Shown: positions 24,657-32,590 of the stretch, one piece after another | Layout of the letters: each line of letters starts with the position of its first letter | Numbering within the stretch: the stretch's first letter is position 1 | Source of the DNA: RGIG3077 sp045541475 | GTDB lineage: Bacteria > Bacillota > Clostridia > Oscillospirales > Ruminococcaceae | Assembly (NCBI GenBank): GCA_045541475.1 | Contig: JAZQJI010000033.1 | Coordinates: forward strand, 62,001-126,000 | Length of the DNA stretch: 64,000 nucleotides | Reading direction: 5' to 3' | The notes under the pieces: generated by a model | What the model saw: the letters and a program-made list of their open reading frames with translations, nothing else | Told to the model about the DNA's origin: nothing | The model's database searches: none | Program-made: the position numbers and the translations under genes

Positions 24657-26326
24657 AATTCCACCTCCAGTTTTGTGATGATGTCATCCATGCTGCCACC
24701 CGGTGGCAGCATGGGAAGAACAAACTCGTCTTTATCGATCTTGCAGTCGATAATATACGGACCTTCGGTTTTAAATGCCTTTTCAAGCGCCTTATCGAGT
24801 TCTTCAGGAGTAGTAACTGATTCTCCATCTGCACCAAAGGATTTAGCCATCGCTGCAAAATCCGTTTTGCGCTCCAAAACCGAATTGGAATAATGCTTAT
24901 CATAAAAAAGCGTTTGCCACTGACGAACCATTCCGAGTACGCCGTTGTTCATAATGATGACCACAATGGGAATATTGTAACGGACAGCGGTTGCAAGCTC
25001 ATTGAGATTCATACCGAAACTGCCATCACCAGTAACCAAAACGCTGCGTTCCCCCGTACCGTATGCTGCACCGATCGCCGCACCGAAGCCATAGCCCATT
25101 GTTCCAAGGCCGCCGCTGGATGCAAATCTTCTTGCAGTTTTGAAATTCAGACTTTGCGCTGACCACATCTGGTGTTGACCAACATCGGTACAAACGGCGG
25201 TATTTTCGCCTAAATGCTTGTTAAGTGTTAAAATTGCCCTTCGCGGAGTCAATCCCTCACGGTTATCAAGATAGTTTTCTTCTTCCTTTCTAAAAGCATT
25301 AACCTTTGCCATCCAATCAGGTTTTAGTTCTTTGTTTAAAAGCGGAAGAAGTTTTTGCAAGGTAAGTTTCACATCTCCTCTGAGTCCGCAAACCGAGTTC
25401 ACTGTTTTGTTAAGCTCCGAACCGTCCACATCTATATGAACGATTTTTGCGCCCGTAGCAAATTTTGTGCGGTTGCCTGTAACACGGTCGTTAAAGCGAA
25501 CGCCAAGTGAAAGAATCACATCTGCATTGTGCATAGACATAGAAGATGCGTAGTGTCCGTGCATACCTTGCATTCCAAGAAATCTCGGTTGGTCGGTCGG
25601 AATAGCAGAAAGTCCCATTAATGAGCAACCAATCGGAGCATCTATTCTCTCGGCAAGAGCGAGTACCTCGTTTTGCGCATCTGCCGTAATCACTCCGCCG
25701 CCAAAGTAAATAAAAGGTCGCTTTGCGGAATTGATAATGTCAGCAGCTTCTTCAATACGAGCATCCTTTGCAGCAAAGGCTTCATCCTTTTCCACGGGGG
25801 AACCAACTTCATATTTGCACTTTGCAATTTGAACGTCCTTCGGAACATCAATCAGCACAGGTCCCGGTCTGCCTGATTTTGCGAGTTTAAATGCTTCACG
25901 AATTGTGTTTGCCAAGTCCTCAACATCGCTTACAAAGTAATTGTGTTTGGTAATAGGCAAGGTAACACCTGTTATGTCGATCTCTTGGAAACTGTCTGTT
26001 CCGATTTGTGTTGTCGGTACATTACCGCAAATTGCCACCATTGGTATCGAATCCAGATAAGCGGTAGCAATACCGGTTACAAGATTGGTTGCTCCCGGTC
26101 CCGAAGTGGAAATAACAACACCTACTTTTCCCGTAGTCCGAGCATAGCCGTCGGCAGCGTGTGCCGCACCTTGTTCGTGAGCGGTCAACACGTGATTAAT
26201 TTCATTTTGATATTTATAAAGGCTGTCGTAAACATTAAGTATCTGACCTCCGGGATAACCGAAAACGGTATCACATCCTTGTTCAATTAAGGTTTTAACT
26301 AAGATATCTGAGCCGCAAAGCTGCAT
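24653..26326 (-). CDS. ilvB: Acetolactate synthase large (catalytic) subunit
   Basis: Thiamine-diphosphate enzyme condensing pyruvate with pyruvate or 2-oxobutanoate. The catalytic Glu lies in AHEQGAAHAADGYAR near residue 50. A central FAD/dehydrogenase-like domain includes GMQGMHG. The ThDP motif GDGSFGMNLNELATAVRYN is near residue 430. It is 557 residues, normal for the family. ATG 26326 sits 7 nt after GGAG; the TTG one codon upstream is a weaker option. The 98-bp gap to ridA is the largest inside the operon and carries no clear signal. Confidence 0.97.
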   Translation of the reverse strand: MQLCGSDILVKTLIEQGCDTVFGYPGGQILNVYDSLYKYQNEINHVLTAHEQGAAHAADGYARTTGKVGVVISTSGPGATNLVTGIATAYLDSIPMVAICGNVPTTQIGTDSFQEIDITGVTLPITKHNYFVSDVEDLANTIREAFKLAKSGRPGPVLIDVPKDVQIAKCKYEVGSPVEKDEAFAAKDARIEEAADIINSAKRPFIYFGGGVITADAQNEVLALAERIDAPIGCSLMGLSAIPTDQPRFLGMQGMHGHYASSMSMHNADVILSLGVRFNDRVTGNRTKFATGAKIVHIDVDGSELNKTVNSVCGLRGDVKLTLQKLLPLLNKELKPDWMAKVNAFRKEEENYLDNREGLTPRRAILTLNKHLGENTAVCTDVGQHQMWSAQSLNFKTARRFASSGGLGTMGYGFGAAIGAAYGTGERSVLVTGDGSFGMNLNELATAVRYNIPIVVIIMNNGVLGMVRQWQTLFYDKHYSNSVLERKTDFAAMAKSFGADGESVTTPEELDKALEKAFKTEGPYIIDCKIDKDEFVLPMLPPGGSMDDIITKLEVEL

Positions 26327-26424
26327 CAAATCACTCCTTTTCTAAAAATCTAACAATCAGGACTCCGCACTGTTTACAGCCGATATCCTGCATCAAGGTA
26401 TTTACTTAAATTCATCATCTCTGT

Positions 26425-26802
26425 TTACTCTTTTTCTGCAATCACTTCAACCTCGACCAAAGCGCCTTTAGGAAGATCTTTTACTGCCACACAGCTTCTG
26501 GCAGGCTTCTCTGTAAAATACTCAGCATATACTTTGTTAAATGCGGCAAAATCCTCCATATTTGCCAGGAAACATACTGTTTTTACAGCACTGTTTAATG
26601 AGCCGCCTGCGGCAGTCAACACGGCTTCTAAATTTTCGCAAACACGATGGGTCTGCTGAGATATGTTTTCGCCTTCCAAAACTCCAGTTTCGGGATTTAG
26701 CGGAATTTGACCGGAGGTATAAATGAGATTTCCTATAACTACTGCTTGTGAATAGGGACCGATTGCCTCCGGTGCTTTATTTGTCTGAACTTTATCTCTC
26801 AT
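26425..26802 (-). CDS. ridA: RidA reactive imine/enamine deaminase
   Basis: A 125-residue YjgF/YER057c/UK114 protein. It hydrolyses the 2-aminoacrylate and 2-aminocrotonate enamines, as their imines, that PLP enzymes such as threonine dehydratase release. Family motifs are GPYSQAV near residue 16, the LIYTSGQIP strand, and the ligand-binding Arg in KPARSCVAV near residue 103. The ATG follows AAAGGAG. It lies 13 bp after ilvA, exactly where protection from the products of IlvA would be useful. Confidence 0.95.
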   Translation of the reverse strand: MRDKVQTNKAPEAIGPYSQAVVIGNLIYTSGQIPLNPETGVLEGENISQQTHRVCENLEAVLTAAGGSLNSAVKTVCFLANMEDFAAFNKVYAEYFTEKPARSCVAVKDLPKGALVEVEVIAEKE

Positions 26803-26815
26803 AACTTTATCTCCT

Positions 26816-28006
26816 TTATACTAATTTGAATCCTTCATCACGAAGTGTTTTTGTGATGAGGTTTACATGTTCAAAATCTCTTGTTTCCATTTCAATGCGC
26901 AGGAAACAACCATTAACGCTCTCAGTGTTGCCTTTTTCATAATGAACACCGGTTACATTTCCTCCACAATCAGCGATAATGCGGGAAATCTCTTTCAATT
27001 GCCCGGGTTTGTCGATCAGTTCAATCAGTAAGCTTGAGGAACGACCGGAATTAAGAAGACCACGATCAATAACACGAGAAAGGCTTGTAACGTCAATATT
27101 ACCGCCCGATACAACCGCAACCACTCGTTTGCCTTTTAAATCAAATTTTCCTGCCATCACAGCCGCAACTGCCGTTGCACCTGCTCCTTCGGCAATCATC
27201 TTCTGCTTTTCGATGAGAGCAAGTATAGCACTGGAAACTTCATCATCGGTAACAAGAGCAATTTCATCCACATATTCACTGACATAGCGGAAGGTGTTCT
27301 CACCCGGTTTTTTTACGGCGATACCATCTGCAATGGTGGAAACCGAAGACAAACATTCAATTTCACCATCCTTTATCGAGTTGTACATACTCGGTGCGCC
27401 TGCCACTTGAACACCGTAAACCTTAACAGATGGTCTGATTTGCTTTGCAGTATAGGCAATGCCTGAAATGAGTCCGCCACCACCGATGGGAACAACAATG
27501 GCATCAATATTGTCAAGATCGTTTAGAATTTCAAGCGCAATCGTACCTTGACCCGCAATAACGTTTTCATCATCAAAGGGATGAACAAAGGTATACCCTT
27601 CGCTTTCTTTTAATTCCAGCGCTTTTTGGTAGGCATCGTCATAGCAACCTTCCACCAAACACACATCTGCGCCAAAACCTTTTGTTGCTTCCACCTTTGA
27701 AATAGGGGCAGTATCCGGCAAGCAGATTAAAGATTTAATTCCGTTCTTGGTTGCCGCAAGCGCCACGCCCTGCGCGTGATTTCCCGCCGAACAAGCTATT
27801 ACGCCTCTTTCTTTTTCTTCCTCACTGAGCATCGCAATTTTGTATGCAGAGCCTCTTACCTTGAACGAACCTGTGATTTGTAGGTTTTCAGGTTTTAGAT
27901 ATAGCTCGCAGTCGTGTGCAATACCGTATGCTCTTACAAGCTTGGTTTCACGAACGATATTCTTTAGAACCGTTTGTGCATTAAATACTTTGTCGAGAGT
28001 TAGCAT
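26816..28006 (-). CDS. ilvA: Threonine ammonia-lyase with C-terminal ACT domain
   Basis: PLP enzyme turning threonine into 2-oxobutanoate and ammonia, the entry to isoleucine. The Schiff-base Lys lies in TGSFKVRGSAYK near residue 46. SAGNHAQGVA and the phosphate-binding GGGGLISG follow. A single ACT domain occupies about 325-396 (LLIELIDKPGQLKEISRI). This compact 396-residue form resembles the TIGR01127 type rather than the long E. coli IlvA. I chose ATG 28006, 8 nt after AAAGGCGG. Upstream in-frame starts would place that site inside the gene. First gene behind the T-box leader. Confidence 0.93.
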   Translation of the reverse strand: MLTLDKVFNAQTVLKNIVRETKLVRAYGIAHDCELYLKPENLQITGSFKVRGSAYKIAMLSEEEKERGVIACSAGNHAQGVALAATKNGIKSLICLPDTAPISKVEATKGFGADVCLVEGCYDDAYQKALELKESEGYTFVHPFDDENVIAGQGTIALEILNDLDNIDAIVVPIGGGGLISGIAYTAKQIRPSVKVYGVQVAGAPSMYNSIKDGEIECLSSVSTIADGIAVKKPGENTFRYVSEYVDEIALVTDDEVSSAILALIEKQKMIAEGAGATAVAAVMAGKFDLKGKRVVAVVSGGNIDVTSLSRVIDRGLLNSGRSSSLLIELIDKPGQLKEISRIIADCGGNVTGVHYEKGNTESVNGCFLRIEMETRDFEHVNLITKTLRDEGFKLV

Positions 28007-28057
28007 TTTCATTCCGCCTTTCTGTTTTAAGTGTATGCGTTTCAGATTCGCTTTAAG

Positions 28058-28104
28058 GCAAAACAAAAACCCGCCTCAAAGACTTTAATTGCTTTGAGAC
28101 GGGT
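28058..28104 (-). terminator. T-box terminator
   Basis: ACCCGCCTCAAAG (28069-28081) pairs with CTTTGAGACGGGT (28092-28104), and the minus strand then reads TTTTTGTTTT. It is the off-state hairpin competing with the T-box antiterminator just upstream, ahead of ilvA. Confidence 0.92.
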
Positions 28105-28166
28105 GAAAAATACTTTATCACTCGCGGTACCACTCAAATTGCGGATATAAATGATCCGCCACCTCT

Positions 28167-28209
28167 TCGAAGTCAAACAACTTCTATGCACTGACGTAGC
28201 ATACACGGG
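28167..28209 (-). repeat. 43-bp direct repeat, downstream copy (T-box linker hairpins)
   Basis: Identical over 43 bases to 28352-28394. On the minus strand it starts at a CCCGTG that closes the Stem I base. It then forms TATGC-GCATA and GAAGT-ACTTC hairpins, the Stem II/III region of the leader. Confidence 0.9.
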
Positions 28210-28351
28210 AAACGCCTACTAGGTGATTGTCCTTTGGGGCTTCCGGCTCAGAAGGGATGGGAAGTCTACAGTCCTTTACCGGGATCGCACCATCCCCGGC
28301 TCTCTGAAAAATTCGTTGTAGTTTCCGTCTTCATCAACGCCTTTGTTTTAA

Positions 28352-28394
28352 TCGAAGTCAAACAACTTCTATGCACTGACGTAGCATACACGGG
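28352..28394 (-). repeat. 43-bp direct repeat, upstream copy (T-box linker hairpins)
   Basis: Exact copy of 28167-28209. Perfect identity across 43 bp, while the flanking Stem I arms have diverged, suggests a recent partial duplication or strong constraint on these hairpins. Confidence 0.9.
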
Positions 28395-28548
28395 GTCCCC
28401 TACACACTCACCGCTTCAGGTTCCCGGCTCAGAAGTGAGAGGACAAGGATAACAAACACACTGATTCGCACCAACCATCAGCTCTCTGTGCTGTTTCTCT
28501 CGATGACCATTCTTCGTCATAGCCTTTACAATATTTAATTTTTATTAT

Positions 28549-28577
28549 ATATTACTCCTTCGATGTGTAGATGTCAA
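28549..28577 (-). promoter_or_regulatory. Promoter of the ilv operon leader
   Basis: On the minus strand TTGACA (28572-28577) and TAATAT (28549-28554) are 17 bp apart. Transcription would start near 28541, just upstream of the first T-box unit. Confidence 0.75.
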
Positions 28578-28608
28578 GCATTAGCAACATAAATGTTTTC
28601 GAATATAA

Positions 28609-28627
28609 CTATCGAAAATTTCGATAG
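28609..28627. promoter_or_regulatory. LysR operator palindrome, site 2
   Basis: CTATCGAAAATTTCGATAG is a 19-bp palindrome centred about 75 bp upstream of the predicted ilv start site, where LysR activators usually bind. A half-site (TTTTCGAATA, 28597-28606) lies between it and the promoter, like a LysR activation site. The core equals the palindrome at 19310-19326. Confidence 0.7.
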
Positions 28628-28650
28628 CAACTTAAATAATATCAATAAAT

Positions 28651-28824
28651 ACTGATGGGAATGTATTTTCAATCGAAAAATACCCGGACATGAGGAAAGT
28701 ATTGTGATATATATTTGTTACAGAAAAAGGAACGCCAATTACTCTACGCAATTACACCAAGCTATACCGAAAATGTTTTGCGCAACAGCAAGAGAAGCAA
28801 AAAGAAATTGCACTGTGCGAGTAG
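28651..28824 (+). pseudogene. Possible decayed coding fragment
   Basis: One plus-strand frame reads NVFSIEKYPDMRKVL, a stop, then YIFVTEKGTPITLRNYTK and continues to a stop at 28822. The second part faintly resembles the C-terminal region of tyrosine recombinases (V-F-V-x-x-x-G-x-P-I-T), but there is no start, ribosome site or catalytic residue. A weak call. The other frame (28715-28948) looks random. Confidence 0.2.
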
Positions 28825-28831
28825 TCGACTG

Positions 28832-29047
28832 CTATTCATCTTCGGGAGAATACTCAAGAATATCACCCGGTTGACAATTCAGCGTTTCACATATCGCTTC
28901 AAGTGTAGAAAACCTTATTGCGCTGACTTTGCCCGTTTTTATCTTTGAAAGGTTGACGTTGGCAATGCCAACCTTTTCTGATAATTCGTTTAAGGAAACT
29001 TTTCTGTCTGCCATAACTCTGTCAAGTCTTAATATAATCTTGCCCAT
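28832..29047 (-). CDS. XRE-family HTH regulator (YozG-like)
   Basis: A 71-residue single-domain repressor. The HTH runs through MADRKVSLNELSEKVGIANVNLSKIKTGK, with the usual ETLNCQPGDILEY helix ending of YozG-like proteins. It starts 10 bp after the stop of the DUF2975 gene and is co-transcribed with it. The pairing of a small XRE protein with a DUF2975 membrane protein is common in Firmicutes, where the regulator is thought to work with or on its membrane partner. Confidence 0.92.
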   Translation of the reverse strand: MGKIILRLDRVMADRKVSLNELSEKVGIANVNLSKIKTGKVSAIRFSTLEAICETLNCQPGDILEYSPEDE

Positions 29048-29057
29048 GATTCACCTA

Positions 29058-29753
29058 TTAAAGTGTTTCATCTGCTTGACGCTGCAACTGTGCGCCAAAG
29101 TCAAAAATGTAAACAAGAACGATAATCATTGCAACAACAAGTATTGATACAACGTCAATATTAATGCCTATATTAACGCCGTTTACAACACTGCCATCAA
29201 AGCAGCACAGCACTGCCCAGGGAATCATTGAAAAAGCAAAGCGTTTCATGTTCTTCACAACGCCTTCTTCAAAGGGGGATTCGCAAATCGAGAGTGCTTT
29301 GGCAAGCTTGTGTGCAAAAATCATGATGATGTAAACTACCACAAGGAAAAGCGCAGATATTATCATGCCGACACCGATTGCAATTGCAATTGTTTTTCCA
29401 TCAAGATTGAAAAGATGCATATCCATTAACAATCCAAGCTCGCTGTCGCTTTCGGATATATCGGTAACATTGAGAGTAAAATCAGAAAAATCAACGTCGA
29501 TATCCTGCAGTTCTTTCGACATGTCTTCTACCGAACCGGAGAACATAAAGGGCAACTCATCACCGTTGATGTGGATTTCAGCGTCTGCGTTTACATCTGC
29601 TGAAATAAAATCACCGGGAACTGTAAGCATTGCAATGCCCGTAATCAATGTTACTACAAAGCCTATAATAAGTATGATTTTGCCTAAGATAATAACGCCG
29701 CTTGATACCTTGCCGATTGTGTTTATCTTTTTGATTGTGTTATTGTTTTCCAT
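29058..29753 (-). CDS. DUF2975 membrane protein
   Basis: A 231-residue membrane protein with four hydrophobic segments (about 20-45, 125-150, 180-200 and 205-225). An extracytoplasmic Asp/Ser-rich stretch lies between the first two, and a conserved cytoplasmic CESPFEEGVVKNMKRFA motif is typical of DUF2975. ATG 29753 follows GGAG by 7 nt; the longer start at 29771 includes that ribosome site. First gene of a two-gene operon with the XRE regulator, from a consensus promoter at 29811-29839. The function is unknown. Confidence 0.85.
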   Translation of the reverse strand: MENNNTIKKINTIGKVSSGVIILGKIILIIGFVVTLITGIAMLTVPGDFISADVNADAEIHINGDELPFMFSGSVEDMSKELQDIDVDFSDFTLNVTDISESDSELGLLMDMHLFNLDGKTIAIAIGVGMIISALFLVVVYIIMIFAHKLAKALSICESPFEEGVVKNMKRFAFSMIPWAVLCCFDGSVVNGVNIGINIDVVSILVVAMIIVLVYIFDFGAQLQRQADETL

Positions 29754-29810
29754 GTTTTTTCTCCATTCCAAATATTGTAATTTATTATTTCATTTTTCGG
29801 CCGTGATTGT

Positions 29811-29839
29811 ATTATAGCACATGATTTTATGTTTGTCAA
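29811..29839 (-). promoter_or_regulatory. Consensus promoter of the DUF2975-XRE operon
   Basis: Minus-strand TTGACA (29834-29839), 17-bp spacer, TATAAT (29811-29816): a perfect sigma-A consensus. Confidence 0.85.
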
Positions 29840-29898
29840 GTATTTTTTAACGATAAACATTAATTTTTTTATTTTTTGCGTTTTAGCGGATAAAGAAA

Positions 29899-29926
29899 GA
29901 GGTGTATCGCAAAAACGATACACCTC
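29899..29926 (-). terminator. Terminator of rpmB
   Basis: GAGGTGTATCG (29899-29909) and CGATACACCTC (29916-29926) form a perfect 11-bp stem followed on the minus strand by TTTCTTT. It lies 75 bp beyond rpmB. Confidence 0.85.
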
Positions 29927-30001
29927 ATAAATTTCCTTTATGCCGCATAAACAGCGGCAATTTGTGCCAATAATTATAAGTGCAGATTTAAATAATATAA
30001 A

Positions 30002-30190
30002 TCAGACTGCTCTTGTCACCTTGTTGGAGCGGAGGCATCTTGAGCATACATAGATGTGGCAGGGAGTGCCCTTAACGATAGCCTTAACTCTCTTGACATT
30101 GGGTTTCCATGTTCTGTTGGTTCTTCTGTGTGAGTGGGACACCTTAATACCGTAAGAAACGCCTTTGCCGCAAATTTCACATTTTGCCAT
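30002..30190 (-). CDS. rpmB: 50S ribosomal protein L28
   Basis: A 62-residue basic ribosomal protein (MAKCEICGKGVSYG) with the conserved HSHRRTNRTWKPN segment. Cys pairs CEIC and CSRC mark the zinc-binding form. The start at 30190 follows AAGGAGGTG closely; the three extra codons to 30199 overlap the ribosome site. A single gene with its own promoter and terminator. Confidence 0.96.
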   Translation of the reverse strand: MAKCEICGKGVSYGIKVSHSHRRTNRTWKPNVKRVKAIVKGTPCHIYVCSRCLRSNKVTRAV

Positions 30191-30232
30191 TTGTCGCACC
30201 TCCTTTGTGCAGATTAAAAGGTTAACGCATAT

Positions 30233-30261
30233 ATTTTATCAGATATGAAACAAAAATGCAA
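30233..30261 (-). promoter_or_regulatory. Promoter of rpmB
   Basis: Minus-strand TTGCAT (30256-30261), 17-bp spacer, TAAAAT (30233-30238), about 40 bp upstream of the rpmB start. Confidence 0.6.
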
Positions 30262-30319
30262 GTGTTTTTTGTGATTTTCTCAAAAAAAATATATTTTGTG
30301 CAAATGTCCACAAATTCGC

Positions 30320-30348
30320 TTGAAATTTTAGCTATAATATAGTATAAT
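30320..30348 (+). promoter_or_regulatory. Promoter of the M50 protease-scpAB run
   Basis: TTGAAA (30320-30325) and TATAAT (30343-30348) with 17-bp spacing, 60 bp upstream of the GTG start at 30408. Confidence 0.7.
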
Positions 30349-30407
30349 ATATTTTGATTATACTTATATATACAAATATAAAATACATTATTTGGAGAGA
30401 TGACAAA

Positions 30408-31196
30408 GTGAATACTTATATACTGGAATTGCTAAGCGGTTTGATTGTGCTTATGCTGATTTTGCCTTTCCACGAATTTGCCCACGCATGGACAGCCAAC
30501 AAACTGGGCGACACCACTGCCGAAGAACAGGGCAGATTGACTATTAACCCATTAGCGCACATTGATATTTTGGGCGGAATATGCCTTGTTTTGTGCGGTT
30601 TTGGTTGGGCAAAGCCCGTACCCGTTAATCCTTATCGTTTCAAGCCGATGAGAAAAGAATATGTAACGACAAAATCGGGCAAGCAAAAGCTGAAAAAAAC
30701 CGGCATAAGTATGCGTGCAGGCATGGCAGTTACTGCGGCAGCAGGTCCAATTTCAAACGTTATTGCGGCTTTTGTTACCATAATTCTAATCCGTGTTGCT
30801 GAAATTTTCTTATTCAAAGATGTAAACGCAACATTTATGTGGCTTGTTGACAGCGGTCTGATGCCTTCAGACGAGATGCTGCAAAAATACTTTTATATAC
30901 TTTACGTTCTTTACTTTATTGCAGTAATCAATATAAATCTTGCAGTGTTTAATTTAATACCTATTCCGCCGCTTGATGGTTCGAAGATACTTGGATACTT
31001 TTTGGGCAGAAAATTTGAAGGCTGGATGTATGCAAATCAGCAAAAGCTTTCCATGGCATTTATGATAATCATACTTGCAAGCAATTTTATGCCCGCTATC
31101 AGCAGCATTGTGTTTGCACCGCTTACATGGCTTTCCGGCATTATTTTCGATGGCTTGTGGTTCGCAACGGGCTGGATACCTGCACTTGTTGGGTGA
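30408..31196 (+). CDS. Site-2 protease family (M50) membrane metallopeptidase
   Basis: A 262-residue membrane protein with the zinc motif HEFAHAW (HExxH) in its first helix and the second-metal motif NLIPIPPLDGSK near residue 190, both intact. Such compact M50B proteins cleave within the membrane in signalling, but this soluble-domain-free subfamily has no assigned substrate. GTG 30408 follows GGAGAG by 8 nt. The upstream ATG at 30354 would put the ribosome site inside the gene. The stop lies 3 bp from scpA, an arrangement seen in many Clostridia. Confidence 0.88.
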   Translation: MNTYILELLSGLIVLMLILPFHEFAHAWTANKLGDTTAEEQGRLTINPLAHIDILGGICLVLCGFGWAKPVPVNPYRFKPMRKEYVTTKSGKQKLKKTGISMRAGMAVTAAAGPISNVIAAFVTIILIRVAEIFLFKDVNATFMWLVDSGLMPSDEMLQKYFYILYVLYFIAVININLAVFNLIPIPPLDGSKILGYFLGRKFEGWMYANQQKLSMAFMIIILASNFMPAISSIVFAPLTWLSGIIFDGLWFATGWIPALVG

Positions 31197-31199
31197 GAT

Positions 31200-31925
31200 A
31201 TGAACGATATTACATTTAAAGTTGATAATTTTGAAGGCCCGCTTGATGTACTTTTGCAGCTTATTTCAAAGCATAAGCAGAATATCTGCGATATTGAAAT
31301 AGTGTCTTTAGTTGACCAATATCTTGCATTTATGGAGTCGCTTTCGGACACTGACTTTGAATTGCAAAGCGAATTTTTGGAGATGGCGGCAAAGCTTATA
31401 TACATCAAGGTTATGTCACTTTTGCCCGAAAACAATGAGGCAGAAGAAATGAAAAAGGAACTTGAGGGCCGCCTGATTGATTATGACAGAGCCAAAATGG
31501 CGGCAATGCGCCTTTCAAAGCGCTTTTGCGGATTTGATGTGTTTGTGCGTGAAAGCGTGAAAATCCCCGTGGATAACACTTATTGTCTTAATCATGATGC
31601 GTTTTTGCTGCGTGATGCAATGGAAATGCTTTCAAAGCGTCCGCTGCCGAAAAAAGAGGTTACAGCTGATAATTTTTCGAAAATTGTAAAGCACAAAACC
31701 TACTCGGTGCAGGTGAAAATTGTGGCACTGCTGAGAAAACTTTACAACTGCAAGCGCGCTTCGCTTGAAGATTTTTTTGAAGGGCAGACACGCTCAGAAC
31801 GAGTTGCGGCTTTTTTGGCTGTACTTGAACTGACAAGAGCCGGCAGAATTTGTTTGAACGATGACAACACCGAGGTATATTTTAACACAGAGAACAAGCT
31901 GCCCAAGCACGCAGCTGTTACATAA
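31200..31925 (+). CDS. scpA: Segregation and condensation protein A (kleisin)
   Basis: The kleisin subunit that bridges SMC heads for chromosome condensation. The N-terminal FEGPLDVLLQLISKHKQNICDIEI motif is diagnostic, followed by the EFLEMAAKLIYIKVMSLLP helix that meets the SMC neck. The C-terminal winged helix begins near residue 170. The 241-residue length is usual. It lies between an M50 protease and scpB with almost no gaps, so it is co-translated. Confidence 0.95.
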   Translation: MNDITFKVDNFEGPLDVLLQLISKHKQNICDIEIVSLVDQYLAFMESLSDTDFELQSEFLEMAAKLIYIKVMSLLPENNEAEEMKKELEGRLIDYDRAKMAAMRLSKRFCGFDVFVRESVKIPVDNTYCLNHDAFLLRDAMEMLSKRPLPKKEVTADNFSKIVKHKTYSVQVKIVALLRKLYNCKRASLEDFFEGQTRSERVAAFLAVLELTRAGRICLNDDNTEVYFNTENKLPKHAAVT

Positions 31926-31937
31926 CAAGGAGAATTT

Positions 31938-32555
31938 ATGGAATTAAAAGAAAAAACAGCAGTTATTGAGGCCTTGCTGTTTTCATGCGGAGAGCCTGTG
32001 GAAATCTCACGGCTTTCATCGGCAAGCGGAATTGATGAGGAAACGGTTGAAAAGCTTGTTATGCTTTTAAACGACCGCTATGATGAAGCTTGCAGCGCTT
32101 TGCGTATAATAAGGCTTGACGATGCCTTTCAGATGTGCACGCACGAAAGATTTGCTCCACAGATACGCTGTGCGCTTGAAACAAAGAGGAACACTCCCCT
32201 TTCATCAGCGGCAATGGAAGTTTTAGCGGTTGTTGCGTACAATCAACCCGTAACCAAGGGCTTTGTCGAAAATGTCAGAGGTATCGACAGCTCAAGCGTT
32301 GTAAATTCTCTTGTAGAAAAAGACCTGCTATGCGAAGCAGGCAGACTTAACGTTCCCGGACGGCCTGTAACTTATGTTACAACAAAGAATTTTTTGAGAT
32401 GCTTTAACTTAACTTCGCTTGACGACCTTCCCGATTTGCCTTCCAAGGACGGTCAGGTGAGTTTTTACGATTTGCAAAGCATGGAAAACGATAATCAATC
32501 CGCTGAAAATGCAACCATAACACAAAGCGGCGATATACAGAATACGGATATATAA
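31938..32555 (+). CDS. scpB: Segregation and condensation protein B
   Basis: A 205-residue protein that dimerises through two winged helices and binds the kleisin ScpA. Recognisable segments are AVIEALLFSCGEPVEISRL at the N-terminus and ALETKRNTPLSSAAMEVLAVVAYNQPVTKGFVENVRGIDSS in the second winged helix. An acidic tail of about 30 residues follows. It starts 12 bp after scpA with an AAGGAG site. Confidence 0.95.
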   Translation: MELKEKTAVIEALLFSCGEPVEISRLSSASGIDEETVEKLVMLLNDRYDEACSALRIIRLDDAFQMCTHERFAPQIRCALETKRNTPLSSAAMEVLAVVAYNQPVTKGFVENVRGIDSSSVVNSLVEKDLLCEAGRLNVPGRPVTYVTTKNFLRCFNLTSLDDLPDLPSKDGQVSFYDLQSMENDNQSAENATITQSGDIQNTDI

Positions 32556-32590
32556 GCATATAACAATAACATTACGAAAGGAGAAGGCGC

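Larger units (their letters stand above)
28058..28530 (-). promoter_or_regulatory. T-box leader with two Stem I units and one antiterminator
   Basis: Read on the minus strand, two similar units follow each other 185 bp apart. Each begins AAAGGC, then a GAAGA purine region, AGAGAG with the distal GGTGCGA loop, a TTCTGAGCCGG descending strand, and an identical 43-bp linker with two small hairpins (28352-28394 and 28167-28209). Only the second is followed by the T-box sequence TGGTACCGCG (minus strand, within 28121-28136) and the terminator at 28058-28104. The basal helices differ but still pair (GGTC/GACC and GGAAAC/GTTTCC), which supports both as folded units. I could not assign the specifier codons with confidence. 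Confidence 0.9.

Noticed and set aside
28167..28394. 43-bp direct repeat considered as a CRISPR-like or insertion-sequence repeat
   Set aside because: There are only two copies, inside a T-box leader where both form linker hairpins. The spacing contains a Stem I, not a spacer.
28715..28948. 77-residue plus-strand open frame overlapping the XRE gene
   Set aside because: It overlaps a well-supported XRE gene on the other strand, with no ribosome site and a random-looking composition.
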